From Sipunculus nudus (taxonomy: Eukaryota; Annelida; Sipuncula; Golfingiida; Sipunculidae): 64,000 nucleotides of DNA. The notes below the pieces were generated by a model. It made no database searches, was not told where the DNA came from, and saw nothing but the letters and a program-made list of their open reading frames with translations. Where the stretch lies: contig CM049309.1 of assembly GCA_026874595.1 (NCBI GenBank), positions 50,998,079-51,062,078 on the forward strand, written 5' to 3'. Each line of letters begins with the position of its first letter. Position 1 is the stretch's first letter. This document shows, one piece after another, positions 45,247-57,125 of the stretch. The position numbers were made by a program, and so were the translations under genes.

Positions 45247-45775
45247 AGCATATTTATCGTTCTTCAATGAACAGTCGCGACCAGATGTCGCTTATGTTAC
45301 AAGTATTATATTCTGATTCATTCCCTGACACCATATATTTTTGCGGGAATTTGTATGTTTTAAGTCTTCCTCAGAACATATCAGAATTCTAGAAAAGGAT
45401 CTGGATAAACACATAGAACAGGGTCTTGATACGTTAATTCAAGCGTGCCAGCTGTCAGTGGGTTTGGACAGAAGCGCACAATTACAAAACAACCAAATGT
45501 TTATTTCTCCAAAAATTAAGAGAGGAAAATGAAAAAATGGTTTGGAAGTTGGAACTTCAGACTTCATTAATTAAAAAGATGTATTTTAATACATATTTTA
45601 AACAAGTTATTGAGTTGATGCTTGAATACACGCAGATTCGACTCAACGTATATATATCCAAAATCCATACGGCTAGATAGACAATATGACATATCATCGC
45701 TTACAAAAGACGGAGCTTGATTCCCATTTATTATATACTGTCAAAATGATAAATGAAAAATATATGCCTCCTCTA
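45247..45775. other. Unassigned sequence
   Basis: No gene or repeat recognised. Confidence 0.45.
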
Positions 45776-45792
45776 TAATATATATATATATC

Positions 45793-45830
<38 letters not shown>

Positions 45831-45836
45831 TATATA
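45776..45836. repeat. (TA)n microsatellite
   Basis: Imperfect TA dinucleotides. Confidence 0.9.
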
Positions 45837-46530
45837 CGGCAATGGCATCGCGAATCTCCGTTCCATGACTTTTTGTCTTTTAATATGGAATTGGGAATTT
45901 CTTTCGTAATCTGATAGACAGTTTGAAGGCTACATGTGCTTAAGAAAACTGACACTATTTATCATCCAGTATTTCTTCAACGCTCCAGTCTTACCTAATT
46001 AACAAGACAATGGGAAATCATCATTAATCTTTCATGAATGGTAAAACAAATTTGTTTTTAATTTTGCAATTACAGAAGGTTTCTCTAAATTTGCAAATTT
46101 GGTTTCTGTAGAAATTGTTTTTTTGGTAGCAAAGAATACCAGTATTGGTAATTAGTGCCTAATTGACATGGATATGAACCCTTAATTAACATCTCTCCTC
46201 AAAAAGTGAAAATTCACTTAATCACGTTAAATCAAATGTGATGCAATCCTGTCTTAGGCCGTTTAGCCGGACGTCTGGTCTCAACAGCAAGATCTGTAAA
46301 AGTATTAACTACTACGTTTTAGAAACCCGGATATTGAGAACATTATCCGATTTGAAAACTACCTCTGTTACCAAATTCTTTACAGAAAAAATCGGGACAC
46401 AAATAAGTTATATAACGTATGCGTTTGATATTATTTAATTATAGAGGACTCACGGTAGAAATGTGCGAAATTTTAAATGTGATTTGACAGTGGTCTTCAC
46501 AATTTTACGGTTTCAAAACTGTCATTTTGG

Positions 46531-46532
<2 letters not shown>
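45837..46532. other. Unassigned sequence
   Basis: No gene or repeat recognised. Confidence 0.45.

Positions 46533-46582
<50 letters not shown>
46533..46582. repeat. (TA)n microsatellite
   Basis: About 25 TA dinucleotides. Confidence 0.95.
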
Positions 46583-46585
<3 letters not shown>

Positions 46586-46726
46586 ACAGGTGACAGGCCT
46601 GACTGATCGATTTCAAACTCGTCTTTGTGTAAGAAAGCACACCATTATTTCTTAATCACAGTAGGAACCGTTAACAACTCAACAATCTCTTGTTACGGGG
46701 AACATATTTGTTAGAATATCATTATA

Positions 46727-46800
46727 CAGTGAATATACTCTATACCGGACGGTCACGGGACCGCGGACGATTTGTCCGTTATAGAGAGATGTCTGAACCA
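46727..46800 (+). mobile_element. Possible mariner-type MITE fragment
   Basis: Begins TA|CAGTGAATATACTC and continues with GGACGGTC...GTCCGTTATAGAGAG, which resembles the end of a CAGT-ended MITE. No matching right terminus with TA was found, so it would be a truncated copy. Confidence 0.3.
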
Positions 46801-47819
46801 GAGGAGGTCGGGCCCGGCGGTCTTGCTGTGGTCCTGCTGAACGTATGTTTTTGATCATCTGCAGTGTCCCTTCTTGTATGTCTTACTAGTAGGAATGAAT
46901 GCAATTTTATTTAAATATATTTTCAAAAGCTCCTTATCGTAGTATTTTATGATTAAGTTATAGCTTAGCATACGTCCTCTATCTCGCATTCCCTGTTTTT
47001 ATCTCTCACCCTCCATGATATTTTCTGTCTGTCTGTCTCATCTCTCATATTCAACAGTCACGCCTATAAAGTTCGAGTTATGAGCTTTATTGGAGATTTA
47101 ATTACAATATTTGCCTTGAAATTATTATTGTTATTATTATTATTATTGTTACCTGATGATGAAGTTTTATTTATTTTATGCGATAATTATGTTTGCTTTT
47201 CAAGAATAGAGAGTGGCTCGAGCTCACGTCTGAGTTATATTAACGCCAGAGTCTGGCTCTGTATTTATAATTAACCACTGATATGACAATTTAATTTTAT
47301 AATGAGCAGTGGAGATGGATTTATAAGGTTTAATGGGAATAGAATATTTCCCTCGCTATATGAATTCAGGGCAATTAGTCTTATTAAACCATGCATAACT
47401 CTAATAATATAATTAGGTAGGATTGGTTAGACTTTAATCTGTCATATTAATTAAAGATCTGTCCAAAGAAGACATCATTCTGAAGACACTAAATAAAAAT
47501 AATAGTTTTGTTTCACAATATAAATACGATAAGAGGACACTGTGCGTATCAATCATAGTTAGAAAACAGTTAAAACCAATAAGTTCTTAATTCATATAAA
47601 AACATATGAGTGAATATTTGAATTATGATATTACACTTAATATAATTGAACTTAGAAAGTTGTTGTGTAACTTTCTCATGGATATATTTTAAGGAAATTT
47701 TAGGACTTTACAAACATATAATTAAACAACCGCATTTATTCCGGGACGCTTTATTTGGAATTGATTTCCCTTATTTAGCGATATATTGGAATAATGTGAT
47801 ACAGTACAGGAAGAAGCAA
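46801..47819. other. Unassigned; possibly decayed upstream LINE sequence
   Basis: A (TTA)n-rich patch lies near 47119-47150. Sequence before the RT block at 47.82 kb may belong to the same LINE, but I could not read recognisable motifs. Confidence 0.35.
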
Positions 47820-48560
47820 TTATGTTTGGAGTTGATTTTAAAACTACTTTAGACTGAGTTGACCAGGTCTTCATGTATATTGTTATAATGAAACTAGGCT
47901 TTAGTCGACTATACATTAACTGGATAAAATTTTGGATAATAACATGAAAAGCTGCGTCATTAATAATGGTTTTCTCATCACCATAGTTTTATGTCTATTG
48001 GTACTAAGCAAATGGATCCAATATCCCGAAATTCCTTCATATTAGTTTTGGAAAAGGTAGATTCTGTGTGATTATACTTATGCATGGAATGCAAAACCAT
48101 TTTTTTTTATCCAAGTGAAATAATTTGTTGAATTACCAATGAGTCTTCGAACTTTGAATATGATACAATATCATCAAATATACCAGGCATTAATAATCAA
48201 CAGTGCCTAAAAGAGTGGTCTCAGTTTGTCTTTACTAAACCAACCAAAAGAACTGGGTCAAACCCAACCTCCCTTGAACAATAGCTGGATGAAGGTCGAT
48301 TGAAGGCCAGTGTACTGTAAATCGTTGGACATTTGTGGTATAATACTGGTAAAAAAAAACAGTGGCATCAAAAAAAGCTAAAATGCTAAAAGGTATCAAC
48401 TAAATTAAAAAAAAAATCCAGATATTAGTAGAGGAGTTTATCTGGAAAGGAGACCCATATTAGTTGCGATACCAAATGATTGGCTTAAATTAATGCTATG
48501 TGAGGATTTGAAGTATGATAAACATGTGATAATTAAAAGTAAGAGTACTTCAAATATACT
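47820..48560 (+). pseudogene. Dead LINE fragment with reverse-transcriptase motifs
   Basis: Translation across frameshifts gives GVDFKTTLD.VDQVF (RT motif A, with the catalytic-type Asp), KLGFSRLYINWIKFW, then SCVINNGF, then GTKQMDPIS with FILVLEK (48000-48068; the usual form is GxxQGxPxSP/S). About 370 bp on, EFIWKGD and CEDLKYDKHV match the thumb region that follows RT in L1/Tx1-like ORF2. Several stops and at least two frame changes make it inactive. It cannot be the same insertion as the 42.7-kb fragment in simple order, since the C-terminal part lies upstream there. Confidence 0.7.
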
Positions 48561-51007
48561 ATCTCGTCTTCTAAGTATGTTTATAATATGAGTGGAACAG
48601 AAATCAACTCACTATCATCCTTGGTTCAATTAAGAGATAAAATACAGGATGAGAGAGACCTTGGAGCTAAGCATAACGTCTCAGTGAATATTTGCTAAAG
48701 AGAATTCTAATTTTTAAGACTCCACAATTACCAACCAATAATTAATTGTACAATTGGAAGCTAGTTGAAAGCTACAGATGTTTGTATTGTTTAGTATAGA
48801 TTCAGAGATAAAGGAACATATTTTTATCAAGGTTTTGAGAAAAACTGTTATATAAACTCGAGATATAGAGTTTTCCACCACTGCGTCATTTAACTGATTT
48901 CATATTGCAGAAGATTTACAGTTATACAAGGGTGTTGTTGTTAAATATGAATTAACCTGACTGATTCAAATCGTGCTGATGGCTTATCTTGAGGGATTAG
49001 CACAGAAAAGTATTACTGCTAACCAATCACTGTTAAACATGTGTATAAATCGGCATAAACTCATGGTACCCACGGTTTAATATTACTTTTCTTACATCTG
49101 TATGAAAGTTCGGTCTGAATCTGGCTGAAAGATGTGTAATGGGTCTACCTGGCTGTAAAGAGGACAATTTAACGTCCCCTTAACTGTGTTGAATAGCTGT
49201 GTATACGCACAAGGATAAGCCACGCACATTTAGACCACATTTGTGAGTCCCACAGCGGTTACTTCGCGACGCCCTGACAATTTAGCAAGTGTCTGGAGAA
49301 AGGGAAGGTACATATGCATCGCTAACTGGATTAGGTTACAGTTTTTGACCCAAAGTGGTAAATAATACACAGGACAGAGACTGATGAATTTTAGCTCGAG
49401 GCCACACCAGAAAATGGACACCATGTACACTCTTCCCGTTGATAAAGAGTTGTAGATCAGGTCCTACAAACAAACAAAAACACCTTCCCGTTTTTATATA
49501 AGGGCCTTTTTACAATTTAGGAGCATGTCCTTGCAAGTGTTGTAAATTTTACGTTGTTGTTAATGGTTTAGATTTTGTCTTCATATCTAAACGTATTTCT
49601 TTAAGGTAAGGGAAACAATAAATTTTGTGTTGATTATATGCACCATTTCCAAGAAATGAAACTTATTTTTCATGACAAGCTTGCAAAGTCTCCCGTAATG
49701 TGTCGCGACCGGTAAATAAATATAAAAAATAAACTTTTTTTTAAAATCAGAGTCCTTAAACAATTAATGTTTTTAATTGGTGTGCCCTTATCCACTAATC
49801 GTGTCTTATTCTCACCCATATGCTCAAATTAACCTGACAGATATTAGAAACATGTAAAGGATTACAAACTGCATTACGTATTTCATCACATGATCTTTTC
49901 CCCATCTGGGTGACTCAAGCTGACGCCAGAAGTCTCAAACTCTCTTTAATTTAAGCAGTTAATTCCTCGAGCACAAGCCCGGGAGGTATATACAAATCAC
50001 CAACATCAGCTCCAAACCGCTCCATCATTAACATTGAGCATGTAGATACCGGAGCAGATTAAGAAACACTCATTTGTTAATATATATTCATGGATATATC
50101 TGGTCGATCACGCAAAGTTATACTTTTGTATAGAATCTCCTTATTCTATTCAGATATCATCCTGCGCATTGTAATCCTTCTGTCAACCTGTGCCAGCTGA
50201 ATACTGGTGATAGTTGTAGGATTTTTTTTATAGTTTCGTTCAGTGATGCATATCAATCTATGAGGATTCAAATGTCTTATATGTGAGCTGATAATGCAAG
50301 GTCGGTATGACACATTTATATTGCAGTGTCTATCGAGATGTTTAACACCATCTGTGAGGCCGATGCCTCGGTGTCGCATTCGTTCATTTCACGGAGAATT
50401 GTTCCTAAGACATTTCTTTTGAATTCATTATGAGACAACTTAGAAACTGGATTAATGAATCATTAATTCCACAAAATGATTACTGAGTAAAATCGTAACT
50501 GACAGTCTTTTCACCCGTTCTAAATCTTTTTTAATAATGCCTGGCAACTGTTTCTCTTGTTTTTACCCTTAAAATTGTTTCGATTATATTTAAGTTCTTG
50601 GGTGATCCTCGGCAAAATTCAAACTTCTTTTACATGTCAATCACAAATGTCACACATCCAGTCACACATACATACAGAACTGAAAATAAAGATAAAAACG
50701 GCACCACCCCCGGTTTTTAAATCCTTTATACGACCCTGGACATGACGTGTAAATCTTACTGTCATTGGTTACTTTTCCTTGTAAATTTAGTGTAGAATTG
50801 ATCAATCAGCGTTGGCCAGCCGTAAATCAAAGATCATGATAATGTGAAAGCATTCACCATGTGAAAATGCACACGTTCTGCTCACATATGTCTGATGCAT
50901 TTTGTTGGTTAAAATAACGGCACATAATATATAACCTTCACCTTGAAATCTTTTCGTAACTTGTTCTTTGGCGAAAAATGAATATATAAAACAGAGATTG
51001 ACACATT
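48561..51007. other. Unassigned sequence
   Basis: The first few hundred bases may be the decayed tail of the LINE. No gene recognised in the rest. Confidence 0.4.
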
Positions 51008-51268
51008 TTAGTGTGCTTTAATCGGCTGGACATACGATAGTATCGCCAGGTTACGGTACCGATTGATGTTAATGTCATAATCCGTGACACAACTGTTCCG
51101 GACGTGAATGCTGATATCCAGATTATGATACAGCCATCTTTGGTCATGTGATTCCAAATACACCTCTATGCTCTGCACAAAGGACTCCAACATTGTGTCC
51201 ATGCGTGATTTATCCACCCCTGGGCGCTGTACATTACTGAAATTACTCCCCTGACTGCATGTACACAC
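51008..51268 (-). CDS. Unrecognised coding-like frame (weak)
   Basis: An 86-residue open frame on the minus strand, ending at a stop near 51008. Its composition is protein-like, without low-complexity runs. It includes DTMLESFVQSIEVYLESHDQ, then RWLYHNLDISIHVRNSC and DININRYRNLAILSYVQ. A second frame (51166-51432) overlaps its upstream half, with segment GCVRGLQQSECRTWATFDKL. A pair of AG acceptor candidates (ATGCAG near 51257 and GTACAG near 51229) would allow this as a terminal exon. I cannot name a family and see no partner exon. A chance frame is quite possible. Confidence 0.2.
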   Translation of the reverse strand: MCTCSQGSNFSNVQRPGVDKSRMDTMLESFVQSIEVYLESHDQRWLYHNLDISIHVRNSCVTDYDININRYRNLAILSYVQPIKAH

Positions 51269-51432
51269 TCAGTAACAATAATATAAGCACCTAATTTGTC
51301 AAATGTAGCCCAAGTTCTACACTCGCTTTGTTGTAACCCTCTAACACAGCCTACCGGGTATTTTCGATGAGCTTTCTGTATATGTACATGACCGGTGTGA
51401 TATGTTTGCTTCACGCTTTGTGGTAATCCCAC

Positions 51433-51763
51433 TCTAAATATGGCCCTTTACGTATATCTTGTGGGCATAGGCATACAGATCACAGTATTTGACATGTACT
51501 CGATGTTCACATGTCTACTTTAACTAACCGTTGACTGGCCATGTCAATTCACATCGATGGATTTGCGACAAACCGGTACAAAGGACATCAAATAAGTTTA
51601 GAAAGGATATTATTACCGATAATACTTTTTCACGTATTTCAGCATTGGAGTTTGAGTATTTGTTCACTGGAGCATCGTGTTAATACGTAGAACTATTCTT
51701 TATTTCCTGACCTGGTGGAATGATAAGAAACTGATTCCATATAAAATTCAGTATTAATATGGA

Positions 51764-51767
<4 letters not shown>
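51433..51767. other. Unassigned sequence
   Basis: No gene or repeat recognised. Confidence 0.45.

Positions 51768-51818
<51 letters not shown>
51768..51818. repeat. (TA)n microsatellite
   Basis: About 25 TA dinucleotides. Confidence 0.95.
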
Positions 51819-51819
<1 letters not shown>

Positions 51820-53735
51820 TATAATCAAAACATGTAAAATTACATCAGTTTTTATTCTTCAGTTAATGTTTCTTTTTATTCACACTCGTCTGTATGTGCC
51901 TTTTCTTTTGTATTTTTAACCGCACAAGGTTGCTATCCATTGTCTTCAGCAATATCATATCAATGGTACACCACTTTTACTACTTTCTGAAAGAACGTTT
52001 TCTACTTTTAAATAAGCAGATAACCATGCAATATTTTGTCAATTTGAATAACAAAAATCAACTTTTATTCTACAAACATCTTAAGATATCGGCATAAATG
52101 CATCAGTGGTAAAAAAATACATTCCTAAAAAAGACTGTTTTCGAAATTAAAACAAAACTGCTATTGGATAAATATTCCTTTTGATTTTCTAGTTGAACAC
52201 GTGAGGTTTAGGTTATTTGACATAGTGAAAATCATTCCTCCATGTGCTTTTCCACTCTTCTCCATCGTTAATTGGAATATTTTGTCCCGAACTGCTTCGG
52301 CCATAATCTCTATACACTCACCTTTTCTAACTGTATTCTTGTTGTTTTCTTGTGTTGATGTGTTATATTGGTATTGTCAAACACATGACGTAATACAAAG
52401 TATATTTCAGTACATTTTCTCTTTCAAAAACACATCTACTGATATTTCTGTCTGTCTGTCTAGATGTCTGTCTGTCTGTATGTCTTTATGTTTGTCTGCC
52501 TCCTTGTCTGTCTTTTAACATATGATATATCTTCACCATTCCTGTGGATTTCCGTACATTTGTTCAAAGATAGGCGTTCTGCTCAACTTTCGAAAAAGAT
52601 CTCGATTAATCTTGATTAGCGTTTTATTTTTTGGACTTCTGTTTCCATGCAGGAGCTGCAACTACCCTTCCAAATCCCAATATAGGTTAACCTTCGACCC
52701 CTCTTAATAGGCGTTTATCCCTCGTGAAGGGTGGGGTTATTACACGCACCTGGCGGGGAACGCTAAGGGACCAACTAAAACACTCGAAAACGCTGTACGC
52801 ACCACGACGGTTCCACACCTACAGCTAACATGCCTTTGAGCACAAGGACTACATTTCTGAAACGTGTGAAGAGATATCGACTTGACAGGAAACCTGCCGC
52901 CTGTCACAGCCAGATGCGATACGCAGACTCGTCCTTAAGCAAATGTCCACAGCTGGAGAAGACTGCCTGGTCTTACCTTTGGTTATAATGCCTCCTCCTT
53001 GGTTTCCCGCCACAATTCACCCTCCTTTGCTCTTTCCTCACTGTTTCCGGCCAGGCGTCTGCGCCGGTTTTATGTGCTTTGTAAACAACCGTTGGCGCCA
53101 TTCGATTTATTGCGTCACCATTATGTGAGGGTAATAAACTGAGTTTGATTGTTCCCCGCACTTGTTAATTATGACCTCAGCTCATTAATCGTTATATATA
53201 GTATGTAGAGATTAACCACAAGTGGAATTTGAGGTACTCAATTATTAAAAAGAATAAAAGTGCCAAAGCGGTTAATGAACCCATCTTAATTAAATAAATT
53301 ATACTCCAAGCCACCATTTGATTGCACATCCCGCTCTGTTCTGTATTGTTTGCAGTGTTCTCTTTTTGAATCTTTGTTTTGAAATTTGATGGCGCATGTT
53401 ATATGCTTTCCAACTAATATGGTACATGCCTAGTTGTGGACGAGTCCACACTATCCGAGTAGTCCGAATCCAAGCCAGTCGAGTGCAATTCAGAGTACGC
53501 TTCCTTTACGTTTGAATTCAGGTCCGTGATCAAATTAAAATAATTCAATTCACTTTAAACGAGATTTTGAGATATCCATCTTCTCTTTTTGTTGGTTCAT
53601 ACATTTTCGAAACTTAAATAGTTAAAGTCATTTGAATCCCACTCAATCTCTGTGAATTACAGCCTGCAAGACAGTAAACAGCAATTGGTAAAAAGAGGTT
53701 AGATGACAGTCTTTTTGTTAATTCGGCCTCCTAAA
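51819..53735. other. Unassigned; (TCTG)n microsatellite near 52446-52512
   Basis: TCTG tetranucleotides account for the Ser/Val/Cys/Leu-rich frame ending at 52518. Near 53436-53475 there is a cluster of CGAGT/GTCCGA motifs (GTTGTGGACGAGTCC, CCGAGTAGTCCGAATCC) that recurs at 53775-53810 at the left end of the foldback element. Nothing else is recognised. Confidence 0.45.
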
Positions 53736-53811
53736 ATTTCGAGTCCTGACCATCGGGTCTGACTTCAAAATCGAGTTGTGGACAGTCGACACCTAGTCGG
53801 AATCCGAGGCC

Positions 53812-54290
53812 CCGAAAAAGGGTAATCGTGCAAAATAACGGACCCATATTTCTCTCTCTCAAAAATAAGTGTGACCACATTTCACTAAATTTTTTTTGCA
53901 TGATAAAGTTGACGATCCGGCGCATCAAATGATATCATATTTGTGTATGTTATTTATATATTTATTTTGCTACAAACTGTCGAAAAAGGGTAGTTTGCCG
54001 AAAATACCCAAAATGACGTCGTGTCAAAGACGTTCTGAGCCGACGTCATGAATCCACAGTTATATACATATATACCATGTTAAACATTTAGATGATGTCT
54101 TATAAAATTTACAGTCAATATATAATATTACCCATATATGTTTATACTTTTTTACCTCTTTTTATCCACATTTCACTTGATGTACGTTCAAGGTGACGAC
54201 GCCCTGCCGCCAGAACGTAAACAAATGTCGAGTGTCACGTGACAAATCATGCACTTAAAATCAAGAGAGACACGGGAGAAACACGTTCGT
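53812..54290 (+). repeat. Foldback element, left arm
   Basis: Pairs with 55735-56430 (inverted). Contains two CGACGTCA/GACGTCAT-type sites and one GTGTGACCACA copy at about 53868. Confidence 0.65.
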
Positions 54291-54419
54291 CCGCATTATG
54301 TTACAACATATTTTGTTATACTAACATAATAATATCCTTATTTTTAATAAAATAATTATAAAGTGTGACAACATTTATGAGTTATAATTAATGACATTAT
54401 TAAGGTGTGATCTCTCTTT

Positions 54420-54844
54420 TTTATAAATTGTGTGACCACATATAGAAATAGTAAAAAAAGGTGGTGTGACCACATTTAAATATATTCTTACATCATCATA
54501 TCCCTTATTTTTTTTCTAAATTAAATCCTGATTTTTTTTTAAACAAAGAGACCATATTTTTTACCAATACCTTTTATTTGACCAGCCATATAAGTTTGTA
54601 TTATATAAATAATATTATAAAATCTGGTCACATTTGGTGTTACCACATTTTTTAAAATAAATTTTGCCAAAATTAAGTTGTGACCACATTTTCTTTGAAA
54701 AGCCATATAAGTTTGTATTATATATATAATATTATAAAATGTGGTCACATGTGGCGTGACCACATTTATTACCAATAAATATGAACAAAAATAAGGTGTG
54801 ACCAAACTTTGACCAGCCATATAAGTTTGTATTATATATATATA

Positions 54845-54898
<54 letters not shown>

Positions 54899-55204
54899 AA
54901 TGTGGTCACATGTGGTGTGACCACATTTTTCAAAATAAATTTTGCCAAAAATAAGTTGTGACCACATTTTTTATGTAATAAATATATAATTTTTAGAATG
55001 TGGTCACATATGGTGTGACCACATTTTTTACCATAAATATTGACAAAAATAAGTGTGACCACATTTTATTTGAACCACCATATATGTTTGTATTATATAT
55101 ATAATATTATAAAATATGGTCACATATGGCGTGACCACATTTATTACCAATAAATATGAACAAAAATAAGGTATGACCACACTTTGACCAGCCATATAAG
55201 TTTG

Positions 55205-55269
<65 letters not shown>

Positions 55270-55715
55270 AATGTGGTCACATAAGCTGTGACCACATTTT
55301 ACTTGACCAGCCATATAAGTTTGTATTATATATATAGAATATTATAAAATGTGGTCACATGGTGTGACCACATTTTTTACAATAAAGATTAACAAAAATA
55401 AGGTGTGACCACATTTTATTTGACAAGCCATATAAGTTTGTAATAAATATATAATATTTTAGTATGTGGTCACATATGGTGTGACCACATTTTTTACAAT
55501 AAATATTGACAAAAATAAGTGTGACCACATTTTATTTGAACAGCCATATATGTTTGTATTATATATATAATATTATAAAATATGGTCACATATGGCGTGA
55601 CCACATTTATTACCAATAAATATTAACAAAAATAAGGTGTGACCACATTTTATTTAACCAGCCATATAAGTTTGTATTATATATATATAATATTATAAAA
55701 TGTGGTCACATATGG
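54420..55715. repeat. ~115-bp palindromic tandem array inside the foldback element
   Basis: Unit landmarks are GCCATATAAGTTTGTATTAT, ATATTATAAAATGTGGTCAC, then GTGTGACCACATTTTTTACC, AATAAATAT and ACAAAAATAAGGTGTGACCA. The GCCATATA landmark recurs about every 113-122 bp (near 54586, 54701, 54814, 55190, 55304, 55426, 55542, 55660). Each unit has an inverted pair TGTGGTCACA / TGTGACCACA with a ~5-base loop, and a third TGTGACCACA. (TA)n tracts at 54832-54893 and 55206-55264 expanded from the unit's own TATATATA. Confidence 0.85.
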
Positions 55716-55734
55716 ATGATATGCCCAACATGGT

Positions 55735-56430
55735 CCCGTGTTTCTCCCGCGTTCATCTCGATTTTAAGGGCTACCGGTCTGTTACTCATGGGGAGGGGAT
55801 GTTCCCATCTGATTGTCCTTACATAAAGTAGTCTAACAGGACAAAAAAATAAATAAGATAAATGACATGTCTTAAATGTAGTCTTAATACTCTGTCCACA
55901 AAAATGACTGTTTATTACACAATTTATATTTATTTGACATATAAAACGTACATAGAGACAAAGCTGAATAGAGCAAGAATTAACGTGATCAGTCGAATAC
56001 ATTCACAGACGACAGTTGCATGTTTATGTTTTTGGCGGCACGACGTCGTCAACTTTGATTAAATCTTGGGATATATGGATATTTAGAGGTAAAATTGTCT
56101 CTCTATCTATGCATAAAAAGAAATATTGACTGTAATTTTTGTTAGACATCATCCTTTTGTTTAACATGATATGCACGTACAGTACTGTGGGTTCATGACG
56201 TCGGCTGAGAACGTCTTTGACACGACGTCATTTTGGGTATTTTCAGCAAACTACCCTTTTTCGACAGTTTGTAGCAAAATATATTTATATCAAACATACA
56301 AAAATATTGTATCATTAGATGCGCCGGATCTTCAACTTTTACATGAAACAGTTTTTGTTGAAATGTGGTCACACTTTTTTGTGAAACCATGTAAGATGGG
56401 TCCGTTAATTTGCACGATTACCCGAAAAAG
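55735..56430 (-). repeat. Foldback element, right arm
   Basis: Inverted partner of 53812-54290, interrupted by about 200 bp not found in the left arm. Includes TGACGTCGG and GACGTCATTTTGGG sites mirrored from the left arm. Confidence 0.65.
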
Positions 56431-56465
56431 CGGACTCGAGTGCAGGTCCTTACTCGAGTCCTGGA

Positions 56466-56999
56466 TCCCTGATACCTACCTTCACATGACCAACACTGAA
56501 TATTTAAAACAAAGATATTTATATTTTATACTCATTAAATATCCCTTATTTTATATATCTTTTAATTTTTTTTTACATATTTACAACATTTCCTTTGTTG
56601 CCTAGGTTGAAAAGGTTGGATAGGATTCTGCCATAATCTAGTTATCAATACATCCAAAATCCCAGCATGTCCCCAGCGCAACGATGATACTCCCTGAACA
56701 CGTGGGACCCAAATTAATCTAGTGATGGTCATTAGCCCAGGGCCACATAAGAATTCGACCGCCTACTGTGGAACGAGGGATAAAACCCCATGGTGCCATA
56801 ATCATGAAATCACCACTCTCACTGGGCATTTATATCAGAACTGAAAAAGCCTAGATGGAGTCGTGAGGTCACTAATATCGTCAAGTCAATAATTAAAATT
56901 CCTACGGTATCGTTGGGTTATCATGCATTCTCTGGATATTTTTTAAACACAAGTTTGGCCTCTCTCAGAGTATCGTCGAAGAAGTGAGCGTAATCGAGT
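56466..56999. other. Unassigned sequence
   Basis: No gene or clear repeat recognised. Confidence 0.45.
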
Positions 57000-57125
57000 T
57001 TGTGTGTCTGTGTGCGTGTGTCAGATGGTGTGAATGTGTGATTTGGTATGTGGATGTATGTACGTGTGTCTATTAAGGTGTATGTGTGAATCTGGGAATG
57101 TGTGTGCGAGAGTGACAGGTGTGCG
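57000..57125. repeat. GT-rich low-complexity tract
   Basis: Interrupted GTGTGT-type dinucleotides. They produce the Thr/His-rich minus-strand frame at 56921-57154. Confidence 0.85.

Larger units (their letters stand above)
53740..56465. mobile_element. Long-inverted-repeat (foldback-type) element
   Basis: A left arm (about 53812-54290) and a right arm (about 55735-56430) are inverted copies. In outer-to-inner order they share GGTAATCGTGCAAA, GGATC..GCGCATC, CAAACTGTCGAAAAAGGGTA, ACCCAAAATGACGTCGTGTC, GACGTCATGAA, GATGATGTCT, ACAGTCAATAT, GACGAC..CGCCA and CGGGAGAAACACG. The right arm has about 200 bp extra near 55775-56000. The arms frame a palindrome-rich tandem array. No transposase frame exists; the 144-residue frame at 56171-56605 lies in the right arm. 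Outer ends are rich in CGAGT/ACTCGAGT motifs, and terminal bases or a target duplication could not be fixed. Non-autonomous DNA transposon is the likeliest class; a plain inverted duplication around a satellite is the alternative. Confidence 0.65.

Noticed and set aside
56171-56605. 144-residue + strand frame
   Set aside because: It lies mostly in the foldback right arm. The left-arm partner (minus-strand frame at 53731-53928) does not conserve a protein, so it is not a transposase.
56640-56830. Possible decayed SINE (GAATTCGACCGCC, GGATAAAACCCC)
   Set aside because: Only vague resemblance to a B-box region on one strand, with no A-box.
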